DNA of 29,132 nucleotides, from positions 1-29,132 of IMG/VR virus record IMGVR_UViG_3300030109_001976. One strand, 5' to 3'. Below are positions 1 through 6,697 of the stretch, piece after piece. The notes beneath the pieces were generated by a model. The model was given only the letters and a program-made list of their open reading frames with translations, ran no database searches and had not been told where the DNA came from. Source of the DNA: a virus. The position numbers were made by a program, and so were the translations under genes. The first letter of the stretch is position 1. The number at the start of each line of letters is the position of its first letter.

Positions 1-1430
1 GCCAGAGTAGTTCCCACAGGAGCGTTTGCTGACATGTCCGAAATGTTCATGTCGCTGATAGCACCCAGCCTACGGCCTTCTGTAGTGATCTGGTTGAGTA
101 AAGCTAGTAGGGTCTGGCTTGGTTCCTTATAAGGAAGCGGCATAATGTTGTCGCGGATGCTGCCTGATGGCACATCTACATCCTTGAACTCTCCCGGTTC
201 TATGGGAGTATCATCACCCTTAATACGTAACCCACGAGACTTGAGACCTCCGGGCAAGTTAGACAACGTACCGGCATCTACAAGCTGCCGTATAATAGAA
301 GTACCTGCTTTAGCGTACCCACCGATTATATGGATCAGCCCTAACCCGTAAAACCCAAATCCGGGCACATATACATAGTGTACGAAGTGCTGCCGCTTCA
401 GCATCAACTCATCTTCTTCACTCCAGTTACGGCGAATACCCAAAACTTTGTTGTTGCCACGCTCTAATGTCACGACGTAGGGCTTCGCTATCTGATCTTC
501 TTCATCACCGTCTTCTTCGTCCACACCATCTATAACTAGGTCAGCGTGTATCTCATATAGTGTAAAGCGGTCATCGTCAGTAAGTGAGTAGCCACCCTCT
601 TCAGCCTTACGCTCTTCTATATCTGTGTGGTACGGCTGTGGCTCACCAAGATCTACCTCTTTGTAGAATCCTGATGCTTGTAATTTTTTAAGCTCGTTCT
701 TTGTCTTACGCATTACGTGAGTCACACGCTCTGCGCTCTCTACATTAGACGCTCCGTAAGGGACGATGACATCTTCGGCTGGTATGTACATAGCCATCTG
801 CCGACCGATATTCGGATCATAGTAGACTTTCTTAAACGCTGACCCAGCCAGACCAAGACTATAGAGTAGTCGTTCATGCTCCGGTCTGTATTCGACCATG
901 CGCTCTGTAAGCTCGTAGTTCATGTCAGCTTTGACACGTTGCGCGGCTTCGTCCTTCTCCTTAGTCTCTTCTCCTAAAATCTTTACTCGGACGGGGCCAG
1001 CGGCGGGGAAGGTTTCACTCATTGCCTCTGCTTGGAAACGTATAGCCGCTTCTGCTAAGACAGTAGAATAAACACCGCAGGCTCCTTCCCAAGGATCATT
1101 ACGTTCTTCGTATTGGAACCCAAGAACATCTAAACCTTTTACAAACGTATCAGCCCAATCTTTTCTGCTGGCTGTGTCTGCGTCTACAGAACCTATCAAA
1201 TCGTCGGATAAACCATTAAGCGTGGAGTCATCTAATACTTCAGCCAGATTGTCATCAAAGGCAACCATGTCACCTACATCAGCGTCAGGGACGATGGTTA
1301 TCTCAACGCTGCCGTCATCAAGAGTAACCATCTCAGGGTTAACGATCTCTATTTCAAGACCCTCTTCCTGTTCTAACGCTGCCTCATCAATCCCTGTTGG
1401 GGCCGAATATAGTCCTTTCTCTACTGCCAT
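1..1430 (-). CDS. Portal protein, P22-like (partial, C-terminus beyond window)
   Basis: I translated this leftward frame by hand. It starts at the ATG at 1430-1428 and stays open to the window edge, giving 476 residues. The start overlaps the stop of the large terminase gene by one base (TAATG), so the two are translationally coupled. The portal forms the dodecameric ring at the capsid vertex through which DNA is packaged and ejected. Visible parts are an acidic N-terminal stretch, a helical segment containing AIRFQAEAMSETFPAAGPVR, and a segment containing VYVPGFGFYGLGLIHIIGG followed by LSNLPGGLKSRGLRI, which resembles the wing and stem region of P22-like portals. The order TerS-TerL-portal is the strongest support. 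Assignment to the P22-type family is from memory of related marine phages and was not searched. The C-terminal part is missing. Confidence 0.8.
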   Translation of the reverse strand, partial: MAVEKGLYSAPTGIDEAALEQEEGLEIEIVNPEMVTLDDGSVEITIVPDADVGDMVAFDDNLAEVLDDSTLNGLSDDLIGSVDADTASRKDWADTFVKGLDVLGFQYEERNDPWEGACGVYSTVLAEAAIRFQAEAMSETFPAAGPVRVKILGEETKEKDEAAQRVKADMNYELTERMVEYRPEHERLLYSLGLAGSAFKKVYYDPNIGRQMAMYIPAEDVIVPYGASNVESAERVTHVMRKTKNELKKLQASGFYKEVDLGEPQPYHTDIEERKAEEGGYSLTDDDRFTLYEIHADLVIDGVDEEDGDEEDQIAKPYVVTLERGNNKVLGIRRNWSEEDELMLKRQHFVHYVYVPGFGFYGLGLIHIIGGYAKAGTSIIRQLVDAGTLSNLPGGLKSRGLRIKGDDTPIEPGEFKDVDVPSGSIRDNIMPLPYKEPSQTLLALLNQITTEGRRLGAISDMNISDMSANAPVGTTL

Positions 1431-3010
1431 TAGTAATACCCACCCCTGCGTTGTTTGAAGTACCGTATATCCTCTGGCTCATCAGTGGGCAATCGTATAA
1501 ACCCGCCCTGTCTAAATCTCATAAGCGCCATCACTGTTGAGTCAACTAAGTCATCATGGCTCATAAACGGAAAACCTGCAATTTCTTCGATTACCTCTTC
1601 TGCCCACCGTGTAGGAGGAACCCACACCAAACCAGACGCTACAATATCAGATACTGAATTTAATCGTGCAAGTTTATCACCTGATCCTCTATGGGGGGTA
1701 TACTCAGATACAGGCAATCCCATACGCCTCATCTCCTGATACAAGGCCGTACCCGAACTCTTCTTCTCCACAATGAATGCGTCTGGCTCCCACTCGGCAT
1801 ACTCCTCCATAGCCAAGTCTTTTAGCTCTGGGAACTCCATCCGCTTCTTGATGCTGTTAAGGAGGATGATGTTATACGCTTCATTCTCTTCATTGAGGAA
1901 CACACCCCACGTAGTTAACGCTGTGTAGTCAGCCCTGTTGTGAGTTTCTGCTGCTGCGTCCAATGACATGATAACGTACTCACAAGACGGTGGATCACCC
2001 TGCTCCCACATCTGCCACCACTCACGTTTGACCAGTGCGGCTTCTTCTGCTGTCGGTTCCTGCTGATACTGAGCATTCCACTGGAATGTAGGCATAGATG
2101 CCTTGGTTCTGAGTAGTGCTTCAAGGTCAAAGAACTCAGGCCATAACGGTTTCTGTATTGGTTCTCCTGTTTCTTCGTCATCAATATCAAGAATCGCTGG
2201 GAACTCTACCACTTCGTACTGGTCAGCCCGCTCATTCTGCATCATATCCTTAGTTACACGCCCTGTTAGGTCATCCATGTGCCATCTGGTCTGTATTATG
2301 GCTACTCTACCCCCCGGCATAAGACGAGTTCGAGCACCAAAGGTAAACCAATCGTATGCTTTGGAGAAAACCTCGAAGTTGCCGTTGATTACGTCCTGTT
2401 CTGAGTGCGGATCGTCCACTAATAGTAAATCTGCGCCCCTACCAGCGATAGATGAGCCAATACCACAGGCATAATACTCACCACCTGCGTTAGTATTCCA
2501 CCTTCCTGCTGATTTTGAGTCGATTGCCAGCTTTACTGTAGGGAATATCGAGGAATATTCATCTGTAGAGATCAAATTTCGCACTTTTCGACCAAAATCC
2601 ACCGCCAAATCGGTAGTGTGGGACACCATCATCACTTTTTTGTTCGGATTACGCCCCAAAAACCACGCCGGGTACATAATAGATACTAAATTCGACTTAC
2701 CATGCCGTGGTGGTATGTTCACACAGATCCGATCTTTGTTACCCTGCTCAATAGACATGAGCATATCGGCTAACAAGCGGTGATGTTTACCCACAATGAA
2801 GTCCGACTGCATTCTTTTACAAAATTCTATGAGATCATCGTAAGCTGCTTGGTTCGCTCGGCGCTCTGCAAGCTCATCCACGATCTTATCAATCTCTAAA
2901 ATCTCTTCTGCGGTGTAGTTATCAAGATTATCCAGCATCTGCTGGACCTCTTCTTCCGTAAAACTAAAAGCTGGCTCAGTCATCGTACTCGTCTGGGCCA
3001 AATTCTGCAT
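1430..3010 (-). CDS. terL: Terminase large subunit (TerL)
   Basis: This is the packaging motor ATPase and headful or site-specific nuclease that pumps DNA through the portal. The 526 residues match the usual TerL length. The N-terminal ATPase has a Walker A-like PPRHGKS at residues 100-106, Walker B LLLVDD at 195-200, and a TRW coupling motif at 241-243. The C-terminal RNase H-fold nuclease has Asp351 in MSLDAAAE, Glu415 in FIVEKK, and an acidic cluster HDDLVD at 485-490. This arrangement fits the TerL group with a TIGR01630-type C-terminal domain. The gene overlaps the TerS gene by 35 bases from the first ATG. A second ATG (residue 10, at 2983) lies in GATGACTGA, overlaps the TerS stop by only 8 bases, and may be the real start, because neither has a strong ribosome-binding site. 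Confidence 0.95.
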   Translation of the reverse strand: MQNLAQTSTMTEPAFSFTEEEVQQMLDNLDNYTAEEILEIDKIVDELAERRANQAAYDDLIEFCKRMQSDFIVGKHHRLLADMLMSIEQGNKDRICVNIPPRHGKSNLVSIMYPAWFLGRNPNKKVMMVSHTTDLAVDFGRKVRNLISTDEYSSIFPTVKLAIDSKSAGRWNTNAGGEYYACGIGSSIAGRGADLLLVDDPHSEQDVINGNFEVFSKAYDWFTFGARTRLMPGGRVAIIQTRWHMDDLTGRVTKDMMQNERADQYEVVEFPAILDIDDEETGEPIQKPLWPEFFDLEALLRTKASMPTFQWNAQYQQEPTAEEAALVKREWWQMWEQGDPPSCEYVIMSLDAAAETHNRADYTALTTWGVFLNEENEAYNIILLNSIKKRMEFPELKDLAMEEYAEWEPDAFIVEKKSSGTALYQEMRRMGLPVSEYTPHRGSGDKLARLNSVSDIVASGLVWVPPTRWAEEVIEEIAGFPFMSHDDLVDSTVMALMRFRQGGFIRLPTDEPEDIRYFKQRRGGYY

Positions 3011-3587
3011 CTACATCCAAAACTTCACCGTCAAGCTCCACACTTTGTGTGTACTCAGCATCCACTACGTCTTCTACTTCGATAATCTTTTCGAGTTTAC
3101 TACGTAACTTATCACGTAGATCCTCTGTAGATTGGTGGGTAACGGTGACTTCTGACTTCTCTGCGAATAGCCCTACGTCTGAGATCTTACCTAGAAGCTC
3201 CAAAGCTCTCATTCGGATGCGTGGGTCTTGGTTTTCAGACTCTATAAGTAGTTTGTTTGTTACTAGGTGGCGTATCTGGACTGCGCTTTCTGCAACTGAG
3301 TGACCGAACTGCTTTAAGATTGTGTCGGTAAGCACTAATGCAGGTGGTGTTATCTTAGCTGCCTTAGCATTCGATACAGACTTAGATGTTTTTTCAGGGT
3401 CGTCGGCGTAAGACACCGCTAATTTTGCAGCTACTTCTTCGTCTTCGCTGGTAGGCTCTATATTCAATCCGTGTTCTGACAATTCCAACGCAGTATTACA
3501 AGCGGCTTCAGCCCGCTCTTTCAAATCCATGTTCGTTATTCCGTCTTCCAACGGAACGCCGATTTCCGGTTTCAGAAGCATCGTCAT
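2976..3587 (-). CDS. terS: Probable terminase small subunit (TerS)
   Basis: This 203-residue protein lies directly upstream of TerL in the leftward packaging operon. TerS proteins recognise the packaging site and load TerL. The middle third is helical (QIRHLVTNKLLIES, RIRMRALELLGKISDVGLF) and is followed by VTVTHQSTEDLRDKLRSKLEKI. This resembles the oligomerisation and C-terminal helices of small terminases in marine phages. The C-terminus is very acidic (ends GPDEYDD). I do not see a convincing N-terminal helix-turn-helix. Alternative starts are Met3 and Met20 (MDLKERAEA); the first ATG has only a weak purine-rich site before it. The call rests mainly on position and general character, so a different head-packaging accessory protein is possible. 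Confidence 0.7.
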   Translation of the reverse strand: MTMLLKPEIGVPLEDGITNMDLKERAEAACNTALELSEHGLNIEPTSEDEEVAAKLAVSYADDPEKTSKSVSNAKAAKITPPALVLTDTILKQFGHSVAESAVQIRHLVTNKLLIESENQDPRIRMRALELLGKISDVGLFAEKSEVTVTHQSTEDLRDKLRSKLEKIIEVEDVVDAEYTQSVELDGEVLDVDAEFGPDEYDD

Positions 3588-3909
3588 ATTTTCGCTGACC
3601 TGTGGTCGTTTTGCGAAATATACAGGAGGGGGACACAGAGGAAAAGTGAGAATTATTTGAAATGTTACTTTTTTTATTTTAGTGGCGCATAAGTTTTTAA
3701 TTGTAACTTGTTATATGTGAATAGTTAGAAGTGAAAGAAATTAAGCCCGCCTAGTTTAATTTTACAAAAAAATTTTTTTCAAGGAGGTTTGGGACTCCAA
3801 AGGGGGGTGTTTCCATATATGAGGGGGGTGGGGGTCGAACTCAGAGAAAAACGGATTTGTTTGAGGAAATTAGTAATATACAGACACGCATACAGCTGCG
3901 ACGTACAGC

Positions 3910-3930
3910 GGGCCATAGGGGTGGGGTGGG
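3910..3930 (+). other. G-quadruplex-type motif
   Basis: Four G runs with short loops are present: GGG (3910-3912), loop CCATA, GGGG (3918-3921), loop T, GGGG (3923-3926), loop T, GGG (3928-3930). This satisfies the G3+N1-7 rule on the + strand. It ends four bases before the 18-bp operator-like element and upstream of the rightward promoter. The function is unknown. Confidence 0.55.
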
Positions 3931-3934
3931 TAAT

Positions 3935-3952
3935 GTTATAACCAGTTATAAC
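3935..3952 (+). promoter_or_regulatory. Operator-like 18-bp element, copy 1
   Basis: The sequence is GTTATAACCAGTTATAAC: two copies of the self-complementary octamer GTTATAAC whose starts are 10 bp apart, so both sit on the same DNA face. This copy lies five bases upstream of the -35 of the promoter for the 158-aa gene. A degenerate copy with the same 10-bp spacing (3961-3978) sits inside that promoter. Confidence 0.7.
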
Positions 3953-3957
3953 AAAAG

Positions 3958-3985
3958 TTGCGTGTAACTTCTTATATGTTACAAT
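3958..3985 (+). promoter_or_regulatory. Sigma70-like early promoter P1
   Basis: The -35 is TTGCGT (3958-3963), the spacer is 16 bases, and the -10 is TACAAT (3980-3985). Transcription would start near 3992. The leader then carries a small hairpin, CCCGCTC / GAG(A)CGGG (3995-4014), before the AGGAAAAG ribosome-binding site (4022-4029). An inverted repeat GTAAC...GTTAC spans 3964-3982 across the spacer and -10. Confidence 0.55.
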
Positions 3986-4033
3986 GTACGGAATCCCGCT
4001 CATGTCGAGACGGGTATAAACAGGAAAAGTACT

Positions 4034-4510
4034 ATGGCTACAACATACAACAAAGCACAACTAGCAGAATTGACAGCGTTTGCAAAGGGTGAGGAAAAGC
4101 AGAGCAACCAAATTGCAAAGCTCAATAAGCTCGGTTTTGAATTTGCGGATTTCAGAAAATCGCACGAAGATTGCAACGTTGATAATTTCGCCGTGTGTCG
4201 CGAGGCGATCATTGCTGGGCTACCAGCAAAATCCCGGTCTCTCATATGCATGGCATCGCGTGAAGTACCAGCGCACCAACGCGAGGCGCGACGTACAGCG
4301 CAACAATCTATAGGTGCTTACATGGGGCGTGCTTATAAGAGCTTGAAAAAGCTCCAGTCTGACAGCGAGGGCGAGGCCGTGGAAGTAACAGAGCTTTACA
4401 AAATCCAGCAAGTACTGATCGGCCTAGTAAAACGCGCCGGGAAAGATAATTCTGGAGTAAGTAAAAAGGCGATTGCTGGCATGAACGCGGCTCTAGAAAT
4501 GCTCGGTTAA
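4034..4510 (+). CDS. Uncharacterised single-gene early protein, 158 aa
   Basis: I do not recognise this protein. It has 158 residues, is rich in Lys, Ala and Glu, appears fully helical with no membrane segment, and contains the basic stretches REVPAHQREARRTAQQ and YMGRAYKSLKKLQ. Three Cys (48, 55 and 72) are too scattered to suggest a metal site. It starts at the ATG at 4034 after AGGAAAAG. It is the first gene of the rightward block, has its own promoter with operator-like elements, and is closed by a strong terminator, so it forms a one-gene transcript. That position is typical of immediate-early regulators or host-takeover proteins. A DNA-binding or regulatory role is inference only. Confidence 0.75.
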   Translation: MATTYNKAQLAELTAFAKGEEKQSNQIAKLNKLGFEFADFRKSHEDCNVDNFAVCREAIIAGLPAKSRSLICMASREVPAHQREARRTAQQSIGAYMGRAYKSLKKLQSDSEGEAVEVTELYKIQQVLIGLVKRAGKDNSGVSKKAIAGMNAALEMLG

Positions 4511-4532
4511 TCTCAAACTACATAGGACAATC

Positions 4533-4556
4533 AAGGGGGCTTCGGCTCCCTTTTTT
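4533..4556 (+). terminator. Rho-independent terminator after the 158-aa gene
   Basis: An eight-pair stem (AAGGGGGC with GCTCCCTT, one G-T pair) closes a TTCG tetraloop at 4541-4544, and the run of six T begins at 4551. It is a textbook intrinsic terminator 22 bases past the stop codon and isolates the 158-aa gene from the downstream region. Confidence 0.9.
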
Positions 4557-4612
4557 GTGTCCAAATTTTCTATCCATGTAACATCTCACCAGATCTAATT
4601 TACCCAACCCAG

Positions 4613-4621
4613 TTATCCACA
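4613..4621 (+). promoter_or_regulatory. Perfect DnaA box
   Basis: TTATCCACA matches the strong R1-type DnaA box exactly. It lies in the repeat-rich non-coding region rather than inside a gene, which raises the chance that it is functional. Confidence 0.5.
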
Positions 4622-4643
4622 GGCAGCAGATATTTTTTATCTT

Positions 4644-4721
4644 TGATAACAGTTCCCTTGTTGCGCTGCGCCTCTGGTTTGCGTGGCCCCTGATAACAGT
4701 TCCCCCGTTGCGTTGCGCCTC
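4644..4721 (+). repeat. 31-bp imperfect direct repeat
   Basis: The two copies, 4644-4674 and 4691-4721, are 47 bp apart, start to start. Both begin TGATAACAGTTCCC and end TGCGCCTC, with 28 of 31 positions identical. The second copy ends three bases before the 18-bp operator-like element. The first 13 bases after the initial T (GATAACAGTTCCC) recur at 10454 and 20333. Confidence 0.85.
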
Positions 4722-4724
4722 ATT

Positions 4725-4742
4725 GTTATAACCAGTTATAAC
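4725..4742 (+). promoter_or_regulatory. Operator-like 18-bp element, copy 2
   Basis: A perfect copy of GTTATAACCAGTTATAAC inside the origin-like region. It is the only perfect copy that is not close to a gene start. It lies between the 31-bp repeats and the first iteron-like AATGTTCC. Confidence 0.7.
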
Positions 4743-4760
4743 AAATTGCTTTGTAACCAA

Positions 4761-4790
4761 TGTTCCCTTTTTTAATTGCAAAAAGGAACA
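4761..4790. repeat. Inverted repeat TGTTCCCTTTTT / AAAAAGGAACA
   Basis: TGTTCCCTTTTTT is followed after a short AATTGC loop by AAAAAGGAACA, forming a hairpin of about ten pairs. It contains two oppositely oriented copies of the TGTTCC / GGAACA core that recurs across 4759-5059, so it may be an iteron pair rather than a terminator. Confidence 0.55.
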
Positions 4791-4989
4791 AATGAAGCGT
4801 GGTTTCTGATGGTATCTGATGGTATGTAATATATGTTTGGTAGTAGGATAGAAGCATATTTTTATAATGTTCCCTTTTTCAAAAAAATTATGAAGCAAGA
4901 TAAATTTAAGGGGGCTTCTTTGCGTATTGTTCCCTTTACACACCCTTTACGTCCCAACCCAAGCGGTCCTTCATAATTTTCAAAAAACC

Positions 4990-5059
4990 GGAACATTAGA
5001 ACATTACTTTATTTTCAAGCACTTGCCAGCCTACCTAACGGAACATTACGGAACATTTC
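4990..5059 (+). repeat. Iteron-like GGAACATT repeats
   Basis: GGAACATTA (4990), GAACATTAC (4999), GGAACATTAC (5040) and GGAACATTTC (5050) form two tandem pairs. They are the reverse complement of the AATGTTCC copies at 4759 and 4866. Short tandem repeats of this kind commonly bind phage or plasmid replication initiators. Confidence 0.6.
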
Positions 5060-5104
5060 ATTAGAAGTCATTACATGGGACTATTAACTATTTTATGGTA
5101 ACAC

Positions 5105-5134
5105 TTGACATTACCTACTAGATGTGAGAAGATA
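5105..5134 (+). promoter_or_regulatory. Possible sigma70-like promoter with consensus -35
   Basis: A perfect -35 TTGACA (5105-5110) is followed 18 bases later by a weak -10, AAGATA (5129-5134). It points toward the membrane-protein and AAA/VWA genes. The poor -10 keeps confidence low; an activator site or a shifted -10 is possible. Confidence 0.35.
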
Positions 5135-5206
5135 CATGATGGCTAGCGTACCTCACGGTTTACGCTTGTCTGTAACAGGTTATATCCTTTTATAGCATAT
5201 GCGTAT

Positions 5207-5236
5207 TTGTTATAACTGGTTATAACATTTTATAAA
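5207..5236 (+). promoter_or_regulatory. Promoter P2 overlapped by operator-like element, copy 3
   Basis: The 18-bp element is present in reverse orientation (GTTATAACTGGTTATAAC, 5209-5226). It fills the space between a candidate -35 TTGTTA (5207-5212) and -10 TATAAA (5231-5236), with an 18-base spacer. A protein bound here would block the promoter directly. The next gene starts at 5256. A weaker copy with 10-bp spacing (TCTGTAAC AG GTTATATC) lies at 5169-5186. Confidence 0.55.
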
Positions 5237-5255
5237 CTAAGAAGTAGGAGATCGT

Positions 5256-5426
5256 ATGCAGATTATTGCACTGTTTGTAGGTGGCATATTGTTCGGAGCT
5301 TCGACGATTGGCATATGTGTTATTGGTCCCACGGCTACGGCTTGGACCTTACCGCTTGTATCAACGCTCGGATGTTTCGCGGTATCGCTTGGGCTTATCT
5401 TGATGGGTTCCATCAAATCACTGTAG
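5256..5426 (+). CDS. Small two-helix membrane protein, 56 aa
   Basis: This short gene starts at the ATG at 5256, five bases after AGGAG (5246-5250), and ends with TAG at 5424-5426. The product begins MQIIALFVGGILFGASTIG and ends LGLILMGSIKSL. It has two strongly hydrophobic segments, about residues 3-24 and 31-52, joined by a short Pro/Thr loop (GPTATAWTLP), with a Lys near the C-terminus. It is therefore a predicted inner-membrane hairpin. It is not followed by an endolysin and lies in the early region, so a holin role is unlikely; early membrane proteins of this kind may act in superinfection exclusion or host takeover. The next gene follows after 9 bases. I do not recognise the family. Confidence 0.7.
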   Translation: MQIIALFVGGILFGASTIGICVIGPTATAWTLPLVSTLGCFAVSLGLILMGSIKSL

Positions 5427-5435
5427 GAGAAGTTA

Positions 5436-5708
5436 ATGGAAAGAAGAGAATACGAAGGTTGGTATAACTACGAAACTTGGCAGTGTGCGCTCTGGTTAGA
5501 CAATGACAGAGATCTCTATCATGCAGTTAAGTTCTGCTCTGATGAAGAGGAGTTACGAGAGCTTGTTCACGACCATCTATATGAAGATATGAAGAGTGCC
5601 GCGAGTCTAGCTACTGACATCGTGAACGCTTGGATGACCGAAGTTAATTACAACGAGATCTGGAACAGATACGAAGAGGCGAATGCCAAGGAGAAAGATG
5701 ATGAATGA
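5436..5708 (+). CDS. NYETW-motif phage protein, 90 aa
   Basis: A 90-residue acidic protein that starts MERREYEGWYNYETWQCALW and continues LDNDRDLYHAV. The WYNYETW...ALWLDND signature is shared by a family of small phage and mobile-element proteins of unknown function (DUF7249-like, from memory). The rest is helical and charged (DEEELRELVHDHLYEDMKSAASL) and the tail is AKEKDDE. It starts at ATG 5436, after a GGAGA site that begins within the previous stop codon region. Its end overlaps the start of the DUF3150-like gene (ATGAATGA), so it is co-translated with the AAA/VWA trio and may belong to that unit. Confidence 0.75.
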   Translation: MERREYEGWYNYETWQCALWLDNDRDLYHAVKFCSDEEELRELVHDHLYEDMKSAASLATDIVNAWMTEVNYNEIWNRYEEANAKEKDDE

Positions 5709-6660
5709 TGTTATAACCAGTTATAACAATGAGAAGCCCGACCTCAGTGATATGCCATCACTGTCGAAGTCGGCTAGGTTGGTGTTGCTCAACATTAGTT
5801 GTTGGACCGCACGTAAGAAGAACAAAAAAGAGTCTGAGAAAGTGGCGATTGCTAACGGTGCTGACCCCAAAGCGGTGTCAGTCAACAACGGCCTGATGGC
5901 TACATCGGTCGAGTTGGATCAGTTGCAAAAGCACGTTGGGTTATGGCGTAAAGCACACACACGTTTGACCGCTCCGTGGATGGGTACGGGTTATGCTTTC
6001 CTACCCAATGCCGCTTGGATGATGAAGTACCAGAAAGAGATGAGTGTGTTCTCTAATAAGTATGACTCGTTACTAGCATCGTTCCTGAGTAAGTACGAGC
6101 AGGATCGCATTACTTCGATGGCTGCGTTGGGTAACATGGCTGATATGTCGAACTACCCTGACCTTCTGACCGTAAGAAGAAAGTTCAAGTGGTCACTGAC
6201 ATACCATCCTATATCTGAGGTAGATACAGGTGACTCGTTCCTAGATGATCTCGAAGACGATCAACGTGCATACATGGAAGAACAGCTGGGCGATACCATG
6301 CGAGGGCAACACGAGAAGTTCTTACATGAAGCAATGGACGGTATGGTCAACAGTATCTGGGCTAGGTTGTACGACAATCTTACAAGACTGAGTTCTAATC
6401 TTAGGATTCAAGAGGACGGTACACCCGGTAGGATACACGAGTCGGTGTTCAATACGACTGTCGAGTTGGTGAATATGATGCGTGAGTTCAATGTATCAGG
6501 TAATCCTCAGTTGGATGCCATGCGTCAAGAGTTGGAGTCAGCATTAGCTGGCGTAAGTGTGGAAGGTATCAAGCACAGCAGTACGCTGCGTGAAGTTACC
6601 AAGGGCAAGGTTGATTCTGTCAAAAGCAGGATCGAAGCATTGCCGAGTTTGGATCTGTAG
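5701..6660 (+). CDS. DUF3150-like protein, partner of AAA/VWA pair
   Basis: The product has 319 residues when started at the ATG at 5701, which follows AAGGAG (5688-5693) by seven bases and overlaps the previous stop. An in-frame ATG at 5698 is also possible. The N-terminal part has SARLVLLNISCWTARKKNKK, followed by a region rich in Trp and Lys (LWRKAHTRLTAPWMGTGYAFLP), as in DUF3150 proteins. The rest is helical and probably coiled-coil (YDSLLASFLSKYEQDR, MREFNVSGNPQLDAMRQELE). DUF3150 genes are typically found beside a CobS/MoxR-like ATPase and a VWA protein in phages and integrative elements, exactly the order seen here. Their function is not known. The start region contains an operator-like element that encodes VITSYN. 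Confidence 0.7.
   Translation: MNDVITSYNNEKPDLSDMPSLSKSARLVLLNISCWTARKKNKKESEKVAIANGADPKAVSVNNGLMATSVELDQLQKHVGLWRKAHTRLTAPWMGTGYAFLPNAAWMMKYQKEMSVFSNKYDSLLASFLSKYEQDRITSMAALGNMADMSNYPDLLTVRRKFKWSLTYHPISEVDTGDSFLDDLEDDQRAYMEEQLGDTMRGQHEKFLHEAMDGMVNSIWARLYDNLTRLSSNLRIQEDGTPGRIHESVFNTTVELVNMMREFNVSGNPQLDAMRQELESALAGVSVEGIKHSSTLREVTKGKVDSVKSRIEALPSLDL
5710..5727 (+). promoter_or_regulatory. Operator-like 18-bp element, copy 4 (inside a gene start)
   Basis: A perfect GTTATAACCAGTTATAAC begins at codon 4 of the DUF3150-like gene and is read as VITSYN. It is the only perfect copy within coding sequence. Binding here could stop transcription entering the trio, or the true start could be a later ATG such as 5752. 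Confidence 0.65.
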
Positions 6661-6697
6661 TAACAATTAACATAAACAACAAAGTAAGGAGATTGCC

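Larger units (their letters stand above)
3588..4033. promoter_or_regulatory. Divergent control region between late leftward and early rightward genes
   Basis: This is a 446-base stretch with no convincing gene; the frame read leftward across 3779-4060 looks like a shadow. It holds a perfect A7T7 tract (3766-3779) and several G runs on the + strand (3802-3807, 3823-3828, 3830-3834 and 3910-3930). It also holds one perfect 18-bp operator-like element (3935-3952) and two weaker copies (3700-3717 and 3961-3978). A sigma70-like promoter reads toward the 158-aa gene. The leftward promoter for TerS-TerL-portal must also lie here, but I cannot place it with confidence. A packaging site could be here too, since TerS lies immediately to the left. 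Confidence 0.6.
4560..5206. other. Repeat-rich non-coding region, candidate replication origin
   Basis: About 650 bases without a credible gene. The leftward frame at 4518-4943 merely translates the repeats. Contents: a perfect DnaA box TTATCCACA (4613-4621), a 31-bp direct repeat (4644-4674 and 4691-4721, 28 of 31 identical), one 18-bp operator-like element (4725-4742), and a TGTTCCC...GGAACA inverted repeat (4761-4790). There are also AATGTTCC / GGAACATT iteron-like repeats in both orientations at 4759, 4866, 4990, 5040 and 5050, with shorter versions at 4926 and 4999. AT-rich stretches separate them. DnaA box plus iterons plus AT-rich DNA next to the replication genes is the classic look of an origin; a pure control region is the alternative. 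Confidence 0.55.

Noticed and set aside
3815-3845. A tRNA-like T-loop (GTTCGA on the minus strand), possible attachment site
   Set aside because: The flanking bases do not form a T stem, there is no acceptor arm, and no integrase is in the window.
3779-4060. A leftward frame in the divergent control region
   Set aside because: It overlaps the promoter, the operator element and the start of the 158-aa gene, and the product is a low-quality Cys/Thr-rich sequence.
4518-4943. A 141-codon leftward frame across the repeat region
   Set aside because: It runs through the terminator and the repeats, its product is unlike a folded protein, and it has no ribosome-binding site. It is a shadow in non-coding DNA.
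5136-5195. A 19-codon frame starting ATGATGGCTAGC before the membrane-protein gene
   Set aside because: It has only a weak upstream purine run and no recognisable product; the promoter-like sequence around it explains the region better.
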